Assembly: GCA_016218725.1 (NCBI GenBank) | Contig: JACRDB010000137.1 | Coordinates: 1 to 64,000 of the forward strand | DNA: 64,000 bases | DNA from: Deltaproteobacteria bacterium | Lineage (GTDB): Bacteria; Myxococcota_A; Polyangia; Polyangiales; Ga0077539 | Direction of reading: 5' to 3' | Shown here: positions 24,915 through 32,571 of the stretch, piece by piece | Layout: every line of letters begins with the position of its first letter | Numbering within the stretch: position 1 is the first letter of the stretch | Translations under genes and position numbers: made by a program | Notes under the pieces: model-generated | Seen by the model: only the letters and a program-made list of their open reading frames with translations | Told to the model about the DNA's origin: nothing | Database searches by the model: none

Positions 24915-26212
24915 CGCAGGGCGCTCAGGTCCACGTCGATCCAGACCGTGGCGCCGGGGGTGATGGTCACCGCGCGCTGCTCGTCGTGGTAGAGGGGGTT
25001 GCGCAGCCGCACGAAATGCGTGCCGGGCGCGAGCTGGATGGCCCGCGCGAAGGGCGTGGTGTCCACCCGGACGCCGTCCACGCTGACCTCCGCCCAGGGG
25101 CGGGCCAGCACCCTCAGGGCCCCCGAGGGGCCCCCACCGGGCGCCCGGGGGCCCTGCACCGTGGCGGGCTCCTGCGAGGCCCGGCGCTGCCGGGAGAGCT
25201 CCGTGGCGCCGAGCACCAGCGCGAGGAGCGCGCCCCCCACGCACTGCCCGAGGAGGGCCGCGCGCAGCGCGTCCCGCCCCGGGGCGCTCGCCGTCCACTG
25301 CGCCCCGGCGGGCCCCAGGGCCTCCCGCGCCGCGGCCGCGTCGAGCTCGCCCGCGTCCCGCAGGAAGGTGATGAGCCTCGCCTCCTGCGAGAGGATCCCC
25401 GCCCGGGACAGGAACTCGTTGAGGTCGTCGCAGAGGGCCCCGGTGGAGGGGTAGCGGTGCGCGGGGTTCTTCTCCAGGCAGCGCCCGAGGACGCGCTCCA
25501 GGGTGCGGGGCACCCCCGGGCGGTGGCGCCGCGGAGGCACGTACCGGTCCAGCCGGATCTTCTGCATCACCGTGCGCGCGGGCTCCTCCACGAAGGGCCT
25601 GCACCCCGTCAGGAGCTCATAGAACACGATCCCGAAGGAGAACACATCACTCCGGTAGTCCAGCCGGTCCCCCAGCACCTGCTCCGGGGACATGTACGAC
25701 GGCGTCCCCACCACGCCGAGGCCGTCCCCGTCACCGTCAGTCACCGCCCGCGCCAGGCCGAAGTCCACCAGCTTCACCTCGCCGCGGCGGCCCACCAGCA
25801 CGTTGGAGGGCTTGACGTCCCGGTGCAAGACCCCTTGCAGGTGCACGTACTCCAGCGCCCGCGCCAGCCGCAGCGCCACCGCCGACGCGACCTCCGGGGG
25901 GAAGGGCCCGTGCTTCTTCATCAGCGAGGCCAGGTTCCAGCCGTCCACCAGCTCCAGGACCAGCCAGGAGCGCCCGTCCTGCGCGCCGGTCTCGTACACC
26001 TGCGGGATGTTCTGGTGCGCCATGGAGCCCAGGAGCTCCCCCTCCCGCAGGAAGCGCTGCCCGAGGGGAGAGGTAGGCGTCACGCTGGCCTTCAAGACCT
26101 TCACCGCCACGGGCCGCCCGAGGGGCTCCTGGACGCCCTCGAAGACCTCCGAGAGCGTGCCCTCGCCAAGCCTCCGGGTGACCCTCACGGACCCGAGCCT
26201 GGTGCCCTCCAC
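24911..26212 (-). CDS. Membrane Ser/Thr protein kinase with PEGA-like C-terminus
   Basis: The 433-residue protein has a complete Hanks-type kinase domain: glycine loop GEGTLSEV (16-23), VAVKVLK with Lys about 38, HRDVKPSN (130-137), DFGLA (150-154), GTPSYMSPEQ and a final Arg in the subdomain XI region. A transmembrane helix follows (AALLGQCVGGALLALVLG, about 300-318), then a PEGA-type beta-sandwich (AEVSVDGVRVDTTPF, APGTHFVRLRNP). PEGA domains are extracytoplasmic and common in myxobacterial kinases. GTG 26212 lies 8 bp behind the CpoB-like gene. Together with the Pal-, CpoB- and LysM-type neighbours, it suggests a kinase that monitors the cell envelope. Confidence 0.92.
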   Translation of the reverse strand: MEGTRLGSVRVTRRLGEGTLSEVFEGVQEPLGRPVAVKVLKASVTPTSPLGQRFLREGELLGSMAHQNIPQVYETGAQDGRSWLVLELVDGWNLASLMKKHGPFPPEVASAVALRLARALEYVHLQGVLHRDVKPSNVLVGRRGEVKLVDFGLARAVTDGDGDGLGVVGTPSYMSPEQVLGDRLDYRSDVFSFGIVFYELLTGCRPFVEEPARTVMQKIRLDRYVPPRRHRPGVPRTLERVLGRCLEKNPAHRYPSTGALCDDLNEFLSRAGILSQEARLITFLRDAGELDAAAAREALGPAGAQWTASAPGRDALRAALLGQCVGGALLALVLGATELSRQRRASQEPATVQGPRAPGGGPSGALRVLARPWAEVSVDGVRVDTTPFARAIQLAPGTHFVRLRNPLYHDEQRAVTITPGATVWIDVDLSALR

Positions 26213-26220
26213 GGCCTTGC

Positions 26221-27084
26221 CTACCCCGAGCAGGCTTCCCGGGGCAGCGCCCGGATCGCGTCCAGCCGCGCGCGCGCCGCCGCCGCCGCCGGCGCCCGAC
26301 CGTGGCGATCCAAGAGGAGCCGCAGGGTCCGCTGGGCCTCGGTGCAAAGGCGCAGGTTCATGAACGCCTCCGCCAGGATCGTGAGCGCGTCGGGCAAAAG
26401 GTCGCTCGACGGGTACGTCTGCATGAAGCGCTGCAGGTCCTGCACCGCCGTGGCCGAGCGGTTCTCCCCGAGGTTCGAGCGCGCGATCAGGAGCGCCGCG
26501 TCGTCCGCGCTCGGGTCCTGCGGGGCCCGCTGGATCAGCGCGTTGGCCAGGAAGCGCGCCCGCGCGAAGTCCCGCGCGTCAAAGGCCGTGCGCGCCAGCG
26601 TGAGCACCTGCGCGTTGTCCGCGGGGATGTCCGCCGCGTTCACCAGCGGCGCGATCCCCGCCCGGCGCTCCAGGACGTCCACCCGCGCCGTGAGCTGCGT
26701 GCGCGTCTGGGCGCTCTCGTCCACCGCGTGGCGCAGGTCCTCGGTGGAGCCCGAGAGCTGCCGCATGCGGTCCTCGATGCCGTCCAGCCGCGCGCCCAGG
26801 TCCGCCAGGTTCCGCGTCTGCGTGCGGGCCTGCTCGAGCTGCGCCGTGAGCGTGCGCACCTGCTCCGTGGCCTGGTCCACCGCCGTCTGGAGCTGCGCCC
26901 GGCGCTGCTGGTCGTTGGTCTCCATCGCGTGCACGCGCGCCTCCAGCGCCGTGCGCGTGTGGTCATACTCGCTGGTGGTCACCCAGCACCCGCTGCCCGC
27001 CCCAGCCCCAAGGGCCAGCGCGAACACCAGGGAGGTACGGAACTGTCGGGCGGTGTGGTCTGCCATGGAGGGGGCCTCGCTCAC
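26221..27084 (-). CDS. CpoB/YbgF-like lipoprotein with coiled coil
   Basis: The 287-residue protein has a lipoprotein-type signal (TSLVFALALGAGAGSGC). A long coiled coil (about 45-130, TALEARVHAMETNDQQRRAQ and following heptads) is followed by a C-terminal TPR-like region (LARTAFDARDFARARFLANA, QDLQRFMQTYPSSDLLPDAL, AEAFMNLRL). This order of coiled coil then TPR is that of CpoB (YbgF), the partner of the Tol-Pal system that links outer-membrane constriction to peptidoglycan synthesis. The start overlaps the stop of the Pal-like gene (4 bp). ATG at MADHTARQ is an alternative start. The lipid anchor is unusual compared with soluble periplasmic CpoB. Confidence 0.75.
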   Translation of the reverse strand: MSEAPSMADHTARQFRTSLVFALALGAGAGSGCWVTTSEYDHTRTALEARVHAMETNDQQRRAQLQTAVDQATEQVRTLTAQLEQARTQTRNLADLGARLDGIEDRMRQLSGSTEDLRHAVDESAQTRTQLTARVDVLERRAGIAPLVNAADIPADNAQVLTLARTAFDARDFARARFLANALIQRAPQDPSADDAALLIARSNLGENRSATAVQDLQRFMQTYPSSDLLPDALTILAEAFMNLRLCTEAQRTLRLLLDRHGRAPAAAAARARLDAIRALPREACSG

Positions 27085-27821
27085 TGACGGACGCGGAAGT
27101 CTACCCTACGGTCCCGGCGGTAGCCGTCTTCATCGGTGCCCACGGCGCCCTCGGCGCCCTCGGAGGACACCGCCAGGCGGTCCGGGAGGACCCCGAGGCC
27201 GATGAGGTAGCGCTGGACGGCGCGGGCGCGGCGCTCCCCCAGGGCGAGGTTGTACTCCGCGCCGCCGCGGGCGTCGCAGCGGCCGATGAGGACGTAGCGG
27301 GAGGTGCGCTCGCGCTGGAGGCACTCGGCCCAGCGCTGGAGCGACTGCCGGGCGAACTCGTCGAGCTGGTTGTCGTCGTAGGCGAAGAGGGGGGCGTCCA
27401 GGTTGCACTGCGGGCCGCGGTTGTCCACGGGGTCCGTGGGGGGGGCGGCGTCCTCGAGGCAGCGGCCGAGGTCGCAGTGCCGACCGACGGGGCAGGGGCG
27501 GTTGTCGTCGCACTCGGCGCGGGCGACGCAGGTGTGGGAGTTCACGTCGCAGCGCTGGTTGACCAGGCAGTCATTGTCGCCCTCGCAGGCGTTGGCGCCG
27601 GCGACGCAGCGGTTCCGGAGGCAGGTGCGCTCCGGGCCGCAGTCGCCGTTGGAGCGGCACTGCTGGCAGCGCCCCTGGACGCACCACTCCCGGCGGCCGT
27701 CCCGGCGGCAGTGGTCGTCGTTCTCGCAGGTGGGGTAGTCCGGGCCGGTGCACCCGAGCGGGAGCCCGAGGAGGCCCAAGCAGAGCGCCAGGCGCGAGGA
27801 CACGGTACGAAAGGACTTCAT
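27081..27821 (-). CDS. Pal/OmpA-family lipoprotein with Cys-rich region
   Basis: The 246-residue protein starts with a lipobox signal (LCLGLLGLPLGCTG). Residues about 30-115 contain around twenty cysteines in short CxxDxDC-type units (CENDDHC, CRSNGDCG, CEGDNDC). The C-terminal 110 residues are an OmpA domain with YVLIGRCDARGGAEYNLALG and GERRARAVQRYLIGLGV, the peptidoglycan-binding core of Pal. Position 1 of a Pal-CpoB-kinase-LysM operon supports a role in anchoring the outer membrane to the cell wall. The Cys-rich insert is absent from classical Pal and suggests an extra disulfide-bonded module. Confidence 0.85.
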   Translation of the reverse strand: MKSFRTVSSRLALCLGLLGLPLGCTGPDYPTCENDDHCRRDGRREWCVQGRCQQCRSNGDCGPERTCLRNRCVAGANACEGDNDCLVNQRCDVNSHTCVARAECDDNRPCPVGRHCDLGRCLEDAAPPTDPVDNRGPQCNLDAPLFAYDDNQLDEFARQSLQRWAECLQRERTSRYVLIGRCDARGGAEYNLALGERRARAVQRYLIGLGVLPDRLAVSSEGAEGAVGTDEDGYRRDRRVDFRVRQ

Positions 27822-27838
27822 GGCGTTTACGGTGCCAG

Positions 27839-27890
27839 GGCGTAGCCCCCTCGGGGGCCGCTTGTCAATCTTCCCCCGGGGTTATATGGG
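27839..27890. promoter_or_regulatory. Overlapping divergent promoters between Pal-like and MATE genes
   Basis: On the minus strand TTGACA (27863-27868) is followed after 18 bp by TACGCC (27839-27844), directing the envelope operon. On the plus strand TTGTCA (27862-27867) with TATATG (27883-27888) or TATGGG (27885-27890) could serve the MATE gene, though 15 or 17 bp spacing leaves the -10 unclear. The two -35 boxes overlap. A GCCCCC-TC-GGGGGC hairpin sits in the spacer. Confidence 0.45.
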
Positions 27891-27902
27891 CATGGGCCCC
27901 CG

Positions 27903-29315
27903 ATGGCCGACGCAACCCTGGCGCCCTCCGCGGCACCCCTCCTGGACACCGCCAAGGCGCGGCGGATCCTTACGCTGGCGCTCCCGGTGATCTTCGCGAT
28001 GCTCACCCAGACCGGGGTGAACATCGTGGACACGTATTTCATCGGCCAGCTCCCGCGGCAGGTGGCCTCCGACGGGCAGTTCGCGCTGACCCCCTCGCTG
28101 ATGTTCCTCTGGGCCGTGGGGGGCTTCCTGTCGGCGATCTCCGTAGGGACCCAGGCCACCGTGGCGCGGCGCTACGGCGAGGGCGAGCACCTGGCCGCCG
28201 GGGCGGTGCTCCCCAACGCCACGGTGCTGGCCCTCGGCGGGGGCCTCGTGGGGGCGGTGCTGGGGTGGTACACGCTGCCCTGGGCCTTCGGGCTCCTGTC
28301 GGACAACCCCCGGGTGGTGGAGCTGGGCACGGCCTACTCCCGCTGGCGCTTCGTGGGCATCGCCTCCATGGCCGCCACGGCGGCGTACAAGGCCTTCTTC
28401 GACGGCGTGGGCCGCACGCACCTGCACCTGGCCGCCGCGGTGGTGATGAACATCGTGAACGTCGCCCTGTGCTGGCTCCTGATCTTCGGCCACGCGGGCT
28501 TCCCCGCCCTGGGCGTCGAGGGCGCCGGGGTGAGCGCCTGCGTGGCCACCTGGGTGGGCTTCGGGGTGATGGTGTACTTCTCCCTCCAGGGGGAGACCCG
28601 GTCGCGGTACCGGTTCTACCGCCCGGGGGTCCTGAGCGGCGCCACCATGAAGAACCTCCTGCGGCTGTCGGTCCCCGGCGGCGTCGCCACCATGGCCGTG
28701 ATGACCGGGTTCCTCTTGTTCACCAAGGTCGTCGGCCGTATTGACGACGCCGCCATCCGCGCGGGCGCCGCGGCCAGCTACAACGGCGCCGCGACCACCA
28801 TCATCATCGAGGTGCTGTCGGCCACCTTCGTGTCGTGCATGGCCTTCGGCACGGCCACGGCCACGCTGGTGGGCCAGAGCATGGGCCAGGGGGACCCGGA
28901 GCTGGCCGCGCGCTACGCCTGGACCAGCGTCAAGCTCGGGGTGCTGCTCTTCGGCCTCCTGGGCCTGGCCATGTTCCTCGCCCCGGACAGGGTCCTCGGG
29001 GTGTTCTCCCACGAGGCCGCGGTGATCGCCGCGGGCTCCGTCCCCATGCGCATCATGGCCGCGATGGGGCCCGTCATCGCCGCGGCGATGATCCTCACGC
29101 AGGCCCTCTTCGGCGCGGGCGAGACGCGCTACGTGATGCTCGTGGAGCTCGGGCTGCACTTCGCCTGCCTGGTGCCCCTGGCCTGGATCCTGGGGATGGT
29201 GCTCGACTACGGCCTGGTGGGCGTCTGGACCGCCGTGGCCGTGTACGCCGTGGCCCTGGCGAGCCTCATGGCCGCCCGCTTCGCCGCCGGGGGCTGGAAG
29301 AAGCTCAAGGTCTAG
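27903..29315 (+). CDS. MATE-family multidrug/sodium antiporter
   Basis: The 470-residue integral membrane protein has about twelve hydrophobic segments. It begins ILTLALPVIFAMLTQTGVNI, followed by VDTYFIGQL, the usual N-terminal signature of the MATE family. Each half has the characteristic GxATATLVGQSMGQG / GTQATVARRYGEG pattern, and the middle loop carries VVGRIDDAA. MATE proteins export organic cations or metabolites in exchange for Na+ or H+. The length is typical. The 3' end overlaps the convergent small lipoprotein gene by 4 bp. Confidence 0.9.
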   Translation: MADATLAPSAAPLLDTAKARRILTLALPVIFAMLTQTGVNIVDTYFIGQLPRQVASDGQFALTPSLMFLWAVGGFLSAISVGTQATVARRYGEGEHLAAGAVLPNATVLALGGGLVGAVLGWYTLPWAFGLLSDNPRVVELGTAYSRWRFVGIASMAATAAYKAFFDGVGRTHLHLAAAVVMNIVNVALCWLLIFGHAGFPALGVEGAGVSACVATWVGFGVMVYFSLQGETRSRYRFYRPGVLSGATMKNLLRLSVPGGVATMAVMTGFLLFTKVVGRIDDAAIRAGAAASYNGAATTIIIEVLSATFVSCMAFGTATATLVGQSMGQGDPELAARYAWTSVKLGVLLFGLLGLAMFLAPDRVLGVFSHEAAVIAAGSVPMRIMAAMGPVIAAAMILTQALFGAGETRYVMLVELGLHFACLVPLAWILGMVLDYGLVGVWTAVAVYAVALASLMAARFAAGGWKKLKV

Positions 29316-29488
29316 TCGCCGTCGGCGGCGTCTGGGGCGTTGTTTGCGGCGTCCTGGCCGCCGTCCGCGAGGCGCGCCCGGGACTCGAAGTCCGTGAAGA
29401 CCTCCGGCGGCGGACGGTCCTCGGAGAGGCACGCGCCCAGGGCAAGCACGCCCAGGACCCACGCCCAGCGGGGCACCCGAGGCCTCAC
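29312..29488 (-). CDS. Small lipoprotein, 58 aa
   Basis: This gene is short but well supported. GTG 29488 overlaps the TGA of the upstream lipoprotein gene (GTGA), and the product MRPRVPRWAWVLGVLALGAC has a perfect lipobox (LGAC) followed by a short acidic tail ending PDAADGD. The mature peptide would be about 40 residues, tethered to a membrane. I recognise no family. Coupling to the FEA1-like gene suggests it works with that protein. Its end overlaps the convergent MATE gene by 4 bp. Confidence 0.65.
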   Translation of the reverse strand: MRPRVPRWAWVLGVLALGACLSEDRPPPEVFTDFESRARLADGGQDAANNAPDAADGD

Positions 29489-30702
29489 GACCCGCGGGCG
29501 GCCAGGCCCTGGATCGCGTCCAGCACGGCCCGCGCGAGGGTGGCCGCGGCGGCGCCGTCGCCCGCGTCCGCGCGGGTGCGGGCCTCCACCAGCCGCGCCC
29601 GGAGCGCGGGCACGTCCTGCCCGGCGGCCCCGAGGGCCTCGTCCAGGGCGTCCACGGTGCCCGAGAGAAGCGCCAGGGTCTCCTGCCGCGCGCTCGCGTC
29701 CGCGGAGGCCAGGGCCTCCACCGCCGGGCGCAGCCCCAGGGCGTACAGCGCGGCGCTGTCACGCAAGACCTCCGCCCGGTCCAGCGCCGAGGGCTCCCCC
29801 CGCCAGCGCGCGCGCGCCGCGCGCACCGCCTCGGCGTCCGAGCGCCCGTGGTTCGGCAGCACCACGCCCTCGAAGAAGTAGCGCCCCTCGGCGAAGACCT
29901 TGGTGGCGTCGCGCATCATGGCCAGGGTGGCGCGCACCTCGTGGGCGTAGTTGAGCCCGGACAGGAAGTAGTACTTGGTCACGTACGCGCTGGCCTCCGC
30001 GGAGGTCTCGACCACCGTGCGCACGGAGCGGGCGTCCAGCCCCGCGCGGCCGCGCACCAGGAGGGCGAGCGTCCGCTCGGCCATGTTCTCGTCCGTGAGG
30101 GTCATGACGGAGGCGCCCCAGACGCCGTTTGCGCTGGTGCTGGACCGGGTCCCGAGGTTCCCGTGGAGCCCCGACAGGTACGCCGCCGCGCGGTCCCAGG
30201 CGCGGGACGCCCGCACCCACTGGCCCTCCCTCGCCGCCGCGCGCGCCAGGCGCAGCTCCGACGTGACCCCGAGCCCGAGCGCCACCAGCAGGGGCTTCTC
30301 CACCCCCTGCTTGGCGATGCCCCGCGCGTCGTCCGTGGTGGCCGCCCGCCCCCGGACCAGCGCCTCCCGCACGGTGCGCGTGAGGGCGTACTCCCCTTGC
30401 GCCCCGGAGGCCCCCAGGAACTCCTGGTCCAGCCTCGCCAGGAAGGCCCCGAGCGGCGCCGTGGGCGCCACCGCGGTGTCAATCGCGTCCCACTGGAACA
30501 TCCCCGACGCCGTGCGCGCGTTGGTGAGCGCCGCCACCAGCGCAACCTCGGCGTCGATGTCCGTCCGGGGCGTGTACATCCCCGCCATCAAGGGCGCGCT
30601 CGGCGCGCCCGCGTCCTCCTGCATGTCCGGCGCAGTCCCCGCCCCGCCTCCGCAGGCCCCCGCCAGCGCCACCACCAGTACCCAGGTCCGCATCGCTCGC
30701 AT
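29485..30702 (-). CDS. Exported lipoprotein, possibly FEA1/H43-related
   Basis: The 405-residue protein has a lipoprotein signal (TWVLVVALAGACGGG). The mature part is mostly helical, with DIDAEVALVAALTNARTASG, FQWDAIDTAV, KQGVEKPLLVALGLGVTSEL and SDAEAVRAARARWRGEPSAL. This brings to mind the FEA1-related lipoproteins annotated in myxobacteria, named after an algal iron-assimilation protein. I am not certain of that assignment. Iron binding would fit the Fur-box-sized palindrome in its promoter region. The following 58-aa lipoprotein is translationally coupled. Confidence 0.5.
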   Translation of the reverse strand: MRAMRTWVLVVALAGACGGGAGTAPDMQEDAGAPSAPLMAGMYTPRTDIDAEVALVAALTNARTASGMFQWDAIDTAVAPTAPLGAFLARLDQEFLGASGAQGEYALTRTVREALVRGRAATTDDARGIAKQGVEKPLLVALGLGVTSELRLARAAAREGQWVRASRAWDRAAAYLSGLHGNLGTRSSTSANGVWGASVMTLTDENMAERTLALLVRGRAGLDARSVRTVVETSAEASAYVTKYYFLSGLNYAHEVRATLAMMRDATKVFAEGRYFFEGVVLPNHGRSDAEAVRAARARWRGEPSALDRAEVLRDSAALYALGLRPAVEALASADASARQETLALLSGTVDALDEALGAAGQDVPALRARLVEARTRADAGDGAAAATLARAVLDAIQGLAARGS

Positions 30703-30754
30703 CGTCAGTCTCCAGCAGTGCTCCCCCGGTCCAATCCAGGGCAGTGTTGAGAAG

Positions 30755-30813
30755 GGTTATCAGAATCAAAATACAATGTCAATCTTGACTCTCGTTCTCA
30801 AGATGACTAGATA
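30755..30813. promoter_or_regulatory. AT-rich divergent promoter region with operator-like palindrome
   Basis: The plus promoter has TTGACT (30785-30790), a 17-bp spacer and TAGATA (30808-30813), then 7 nt to ATG 30821. The minus promoter has TTGACA (30777-30782) with a weak -10 (ATAACC, 30755-30760). An imperfect 19-bp palindrome at 30784-30802 (arms CTTGA/TCAAG) overlaps the plus -35 and lies just upstream of the minus -35, so one regulator could control both genes. The stretch is conspicuously AT-rich for this genome. Confidence 0.55.
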
Positions 30814-30820
30814 GCCCCCG

Positions 30821-31087
30821 ATGGCCGGGTGGCGCTGGATCCTGGTGGTGGTACTTGTGGGTTGTGCACCTACAGCCGAGTGTGTGGTGGGGGACCAGGT
30901 GCGCTGCCGTTGCGGCGATGGGAGCTACGGGTACCGCACCTGCGGGTCCCAGGGCGCCGATGGGGGCGTGGGGTACGGGCGGTGTGACTGTGTGTTCGGG
31001 CTGTCGCCGGACGCGGGGCCTGTGCTCGGGTCGCCGTACATGAGCGGGAGGGGCTCCGGTGGCGGAGGGGACGCCGGGGGACCATAA
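30821..31087 (+). CDS. Small Cys-rich lipoprotein
   Basis: The 88-residue product starts MAGWRWILVVVLVGCAPT, a lipoprotein signal with lipobox LVGC. The mature part contains a compact Cys cluster (CVVGDQVRCRCGDGSYGYRT and GYGRCDC) and ends in a Gly-rich tail. Cysteine-containing short lipoproteins of this type are frequent in myxobacteria; the function is unknown. A near-consensus promoter lies just upstream. The last 29 bp overlap the next gene. Confidence 0.65.
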   Translation: MAGWRWILVVVLVGCAPTAECVVGDQVRCRCGDGSYGYRTCGSQGADGGVGYGRCDCVFGLSPDAGPVLGSPYMSGRGSGGGGDAGGP

Positions 31088-32504
31088 GCTCGGCGGGGAG
31101 GCGCTGGCGCTGGGGGTGCTGGCGGCGTGGTCCCGGGCGCCGTACCTGGTGTGGCTCCCGCAGGACCCGGACGGGGCGCGCTTTGCGCTCGGGGTCGCGC
31201 GCTTTGACCTGGCGCAGGGGCACCCTCACCCGCCGGGGTACCCGGTGTACATCTCCCTCGGGAAGGCCCTCTGGAGGCTCCTGGGCGGGCCTCCGGCGCA
31301 GGCGTTGTCGGCGCTGTCGGCGCTGGCCTTCGGGGCGCTGGTGGCGCTGGTGTACGCGCGGGCAAGGGGGTCCCTGGGGCGCTCCGGGGCGCTCCTGGCG
31401 GCCTGGGCCTGCGCGCTCTCGCCCACCATGGCGGTGCACGGCACCCGAGGCCTCACGGACCTGCCGGGCGCGGCGCTGGCGTGGGCGGCGGTGCTCCTGT
31501 GGCGCCGCCCGCGGTGGTGCTGGCTCCTGGCGGGGCTGCTCCTGGGGCTGCGCCCGTCGGTGTCCCCGCTGGTGTTGCCCGCGCTGTGGTGCGGATGGCG
31601 GGCGCGCCCGGACGAGCGCCGGTGGTGCGCTGGCGCGCTGGGCGTGGGGGTGGCCGGGTGGCTCCTGCCGACGCTGGCGGTCACCGGTACGGGCGTCTGG
31701 TGGTCCCTGGCGTGGGTCCACGCGAGGGGGCACTTCGGCGCCCACGGGGTGACCCTGGCGGGCGAAGCGGGCGTCCCGGGGCGCCTCGGGGCGCTCGGCT
31801 GGGGGCTCTGGACCCACGTGCTGGGGGGCCCCTGGAGGGACCTCTCGTCGTGGCTCTGGGCGTGGGCCCCGGGGAGCGCCGTGGCCGTCGTGCTGGCGTG
31901 GTGGGCACGCGCCTCGCGCGAAGGCGGCATGCGCGCGCGGGTCACGGCGAGCGCGGCGGCGCCTTCGCGCGAGGCGTCCCCGGAGGCGCTCGGGGCGGGG
32001 CTGTACCTCGGGTGGGTCTTCCTCGGGCAGAACCTGGAGTGGCAGCCCAGGCACCTCCTGCCGCTGGCGCCCTGCGCGGCCTGGGGCCTCGCCTGGGCGG
32101 CCTCGCGAGGGGGGGCCCCGGCCCTCGCGGCGGTGCTGGCGCTTTCGCTACCCAGGGCGCTGGCGTCGCATGCGCTGGCGCGGACGCAGGCGCGGGAGGC
32201 GCCGCCGGTGGTGGCCCTCGGTCGCTGCGCCCGGGGGGTGCTCCACCGCGAGGGGGCGCTCCTCGCGGCGCGGCAGACGGCGTGGTGGCTGCGCCACGAG
32301 CTCGCCCCGGCGCCGGTGCTGGAGGTCACCGACGCGCGCGAGGCGCGCGCCCTGGCCGCGCGCTCCGGGCGGCGGGTGTACCTGGTGAGCGAGGTGCCCG
32401 GGGCCTGGGAGGGCGCGCGGGGGAGCGTATGTCACGTCCAGGGCGACCGCTACGTGTGGTCGGCGCTGTACGACCTGTGCCTGGTCCGGGCGTCGGGGCC
32501 GTAG
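31059..32504 (+). CDS. DUF2723-like GT-C family membrane glycosyltransferase
   Basis: The 481-residue polytopic protein has RFALGVARFDLAQGHPHPPG followed by YPVYISLGKAL near its N-terminus, the DxxHPPGYP-type motif of DUF2723/GT-C enzymes that use polyprenyl-linked sugars. About ten hydrophobic helices follow and a soluble C-terminal part ends VWSALYDLCLVR. Such proteins transfer mannose or other sugars to proteins or lipids at the outer face of the membrane. GTG 31059 follows GGGAGGGG at suitable distance. It overlaps the preceding lipoprotein gene by 29 bp. Confidence 0.72.
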   Translation: MAEGTPGDHKLGGEALALGVLAAWSRAPYLVWLPQDPDGARFALGVARFDLAQGHPHPPGYPVYISLGKALWRLLGGPPAQALSALSALAFGALVALVYARARGSLGRSGALLAAWACALSPTMAVHGTRGLTDLPGAALAWAAVLLWRRPRWCWLLAGLLLGLRPSVSPLVLPALWCGWRARPDERRWCAGALGVGVAGWLLPTLAVTGTGVWWSLAWVHARGHFGAHGVTLAGEAGVPGRLGALGWGLWTHVLGGPWRDLSSWLWAWAPGSAVAVVLAWWARASREGGMRARVTASAAAPSREASPEALGAGLYLGWVFLGQNLEWQPRHLLPLAPCAAWGLAWAASRGGAPALAAVLALSLPRALASHALARTQAREAPPVVALGRCARGVLHREGALLAARQTAWWLRHELAPAPVLEVTDAREARALAARSGRRVYLVSEVPGAWEGARGSVCHVQGDRYVWSALYDLCLVRASGP

Positions 32505-32524
32505 CGACGCGGCGCGGGCGCCGT

Positions 32525-32558
32525 GCCAACGTTGGCGCGCCCCTCCGCCAACGTTGGC
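32525..32558. repeat. Two tandem 12-bp perfect palindromes, 22 bp apart
   Basis: GCCAACGTTGGC occurs at 32525-32536 and again at 32547-32558. Each copy overlaps a following GGCGCGCC-type palindrome (the second only partly). The 22-bp period equals about two helical turns. They lie between two convergent genes, so they could be a bidirectional terminator or a protein-binding site. Confidence 0.6.
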
Positions 32559-32571
32559 GCGCCGCCCGCGC

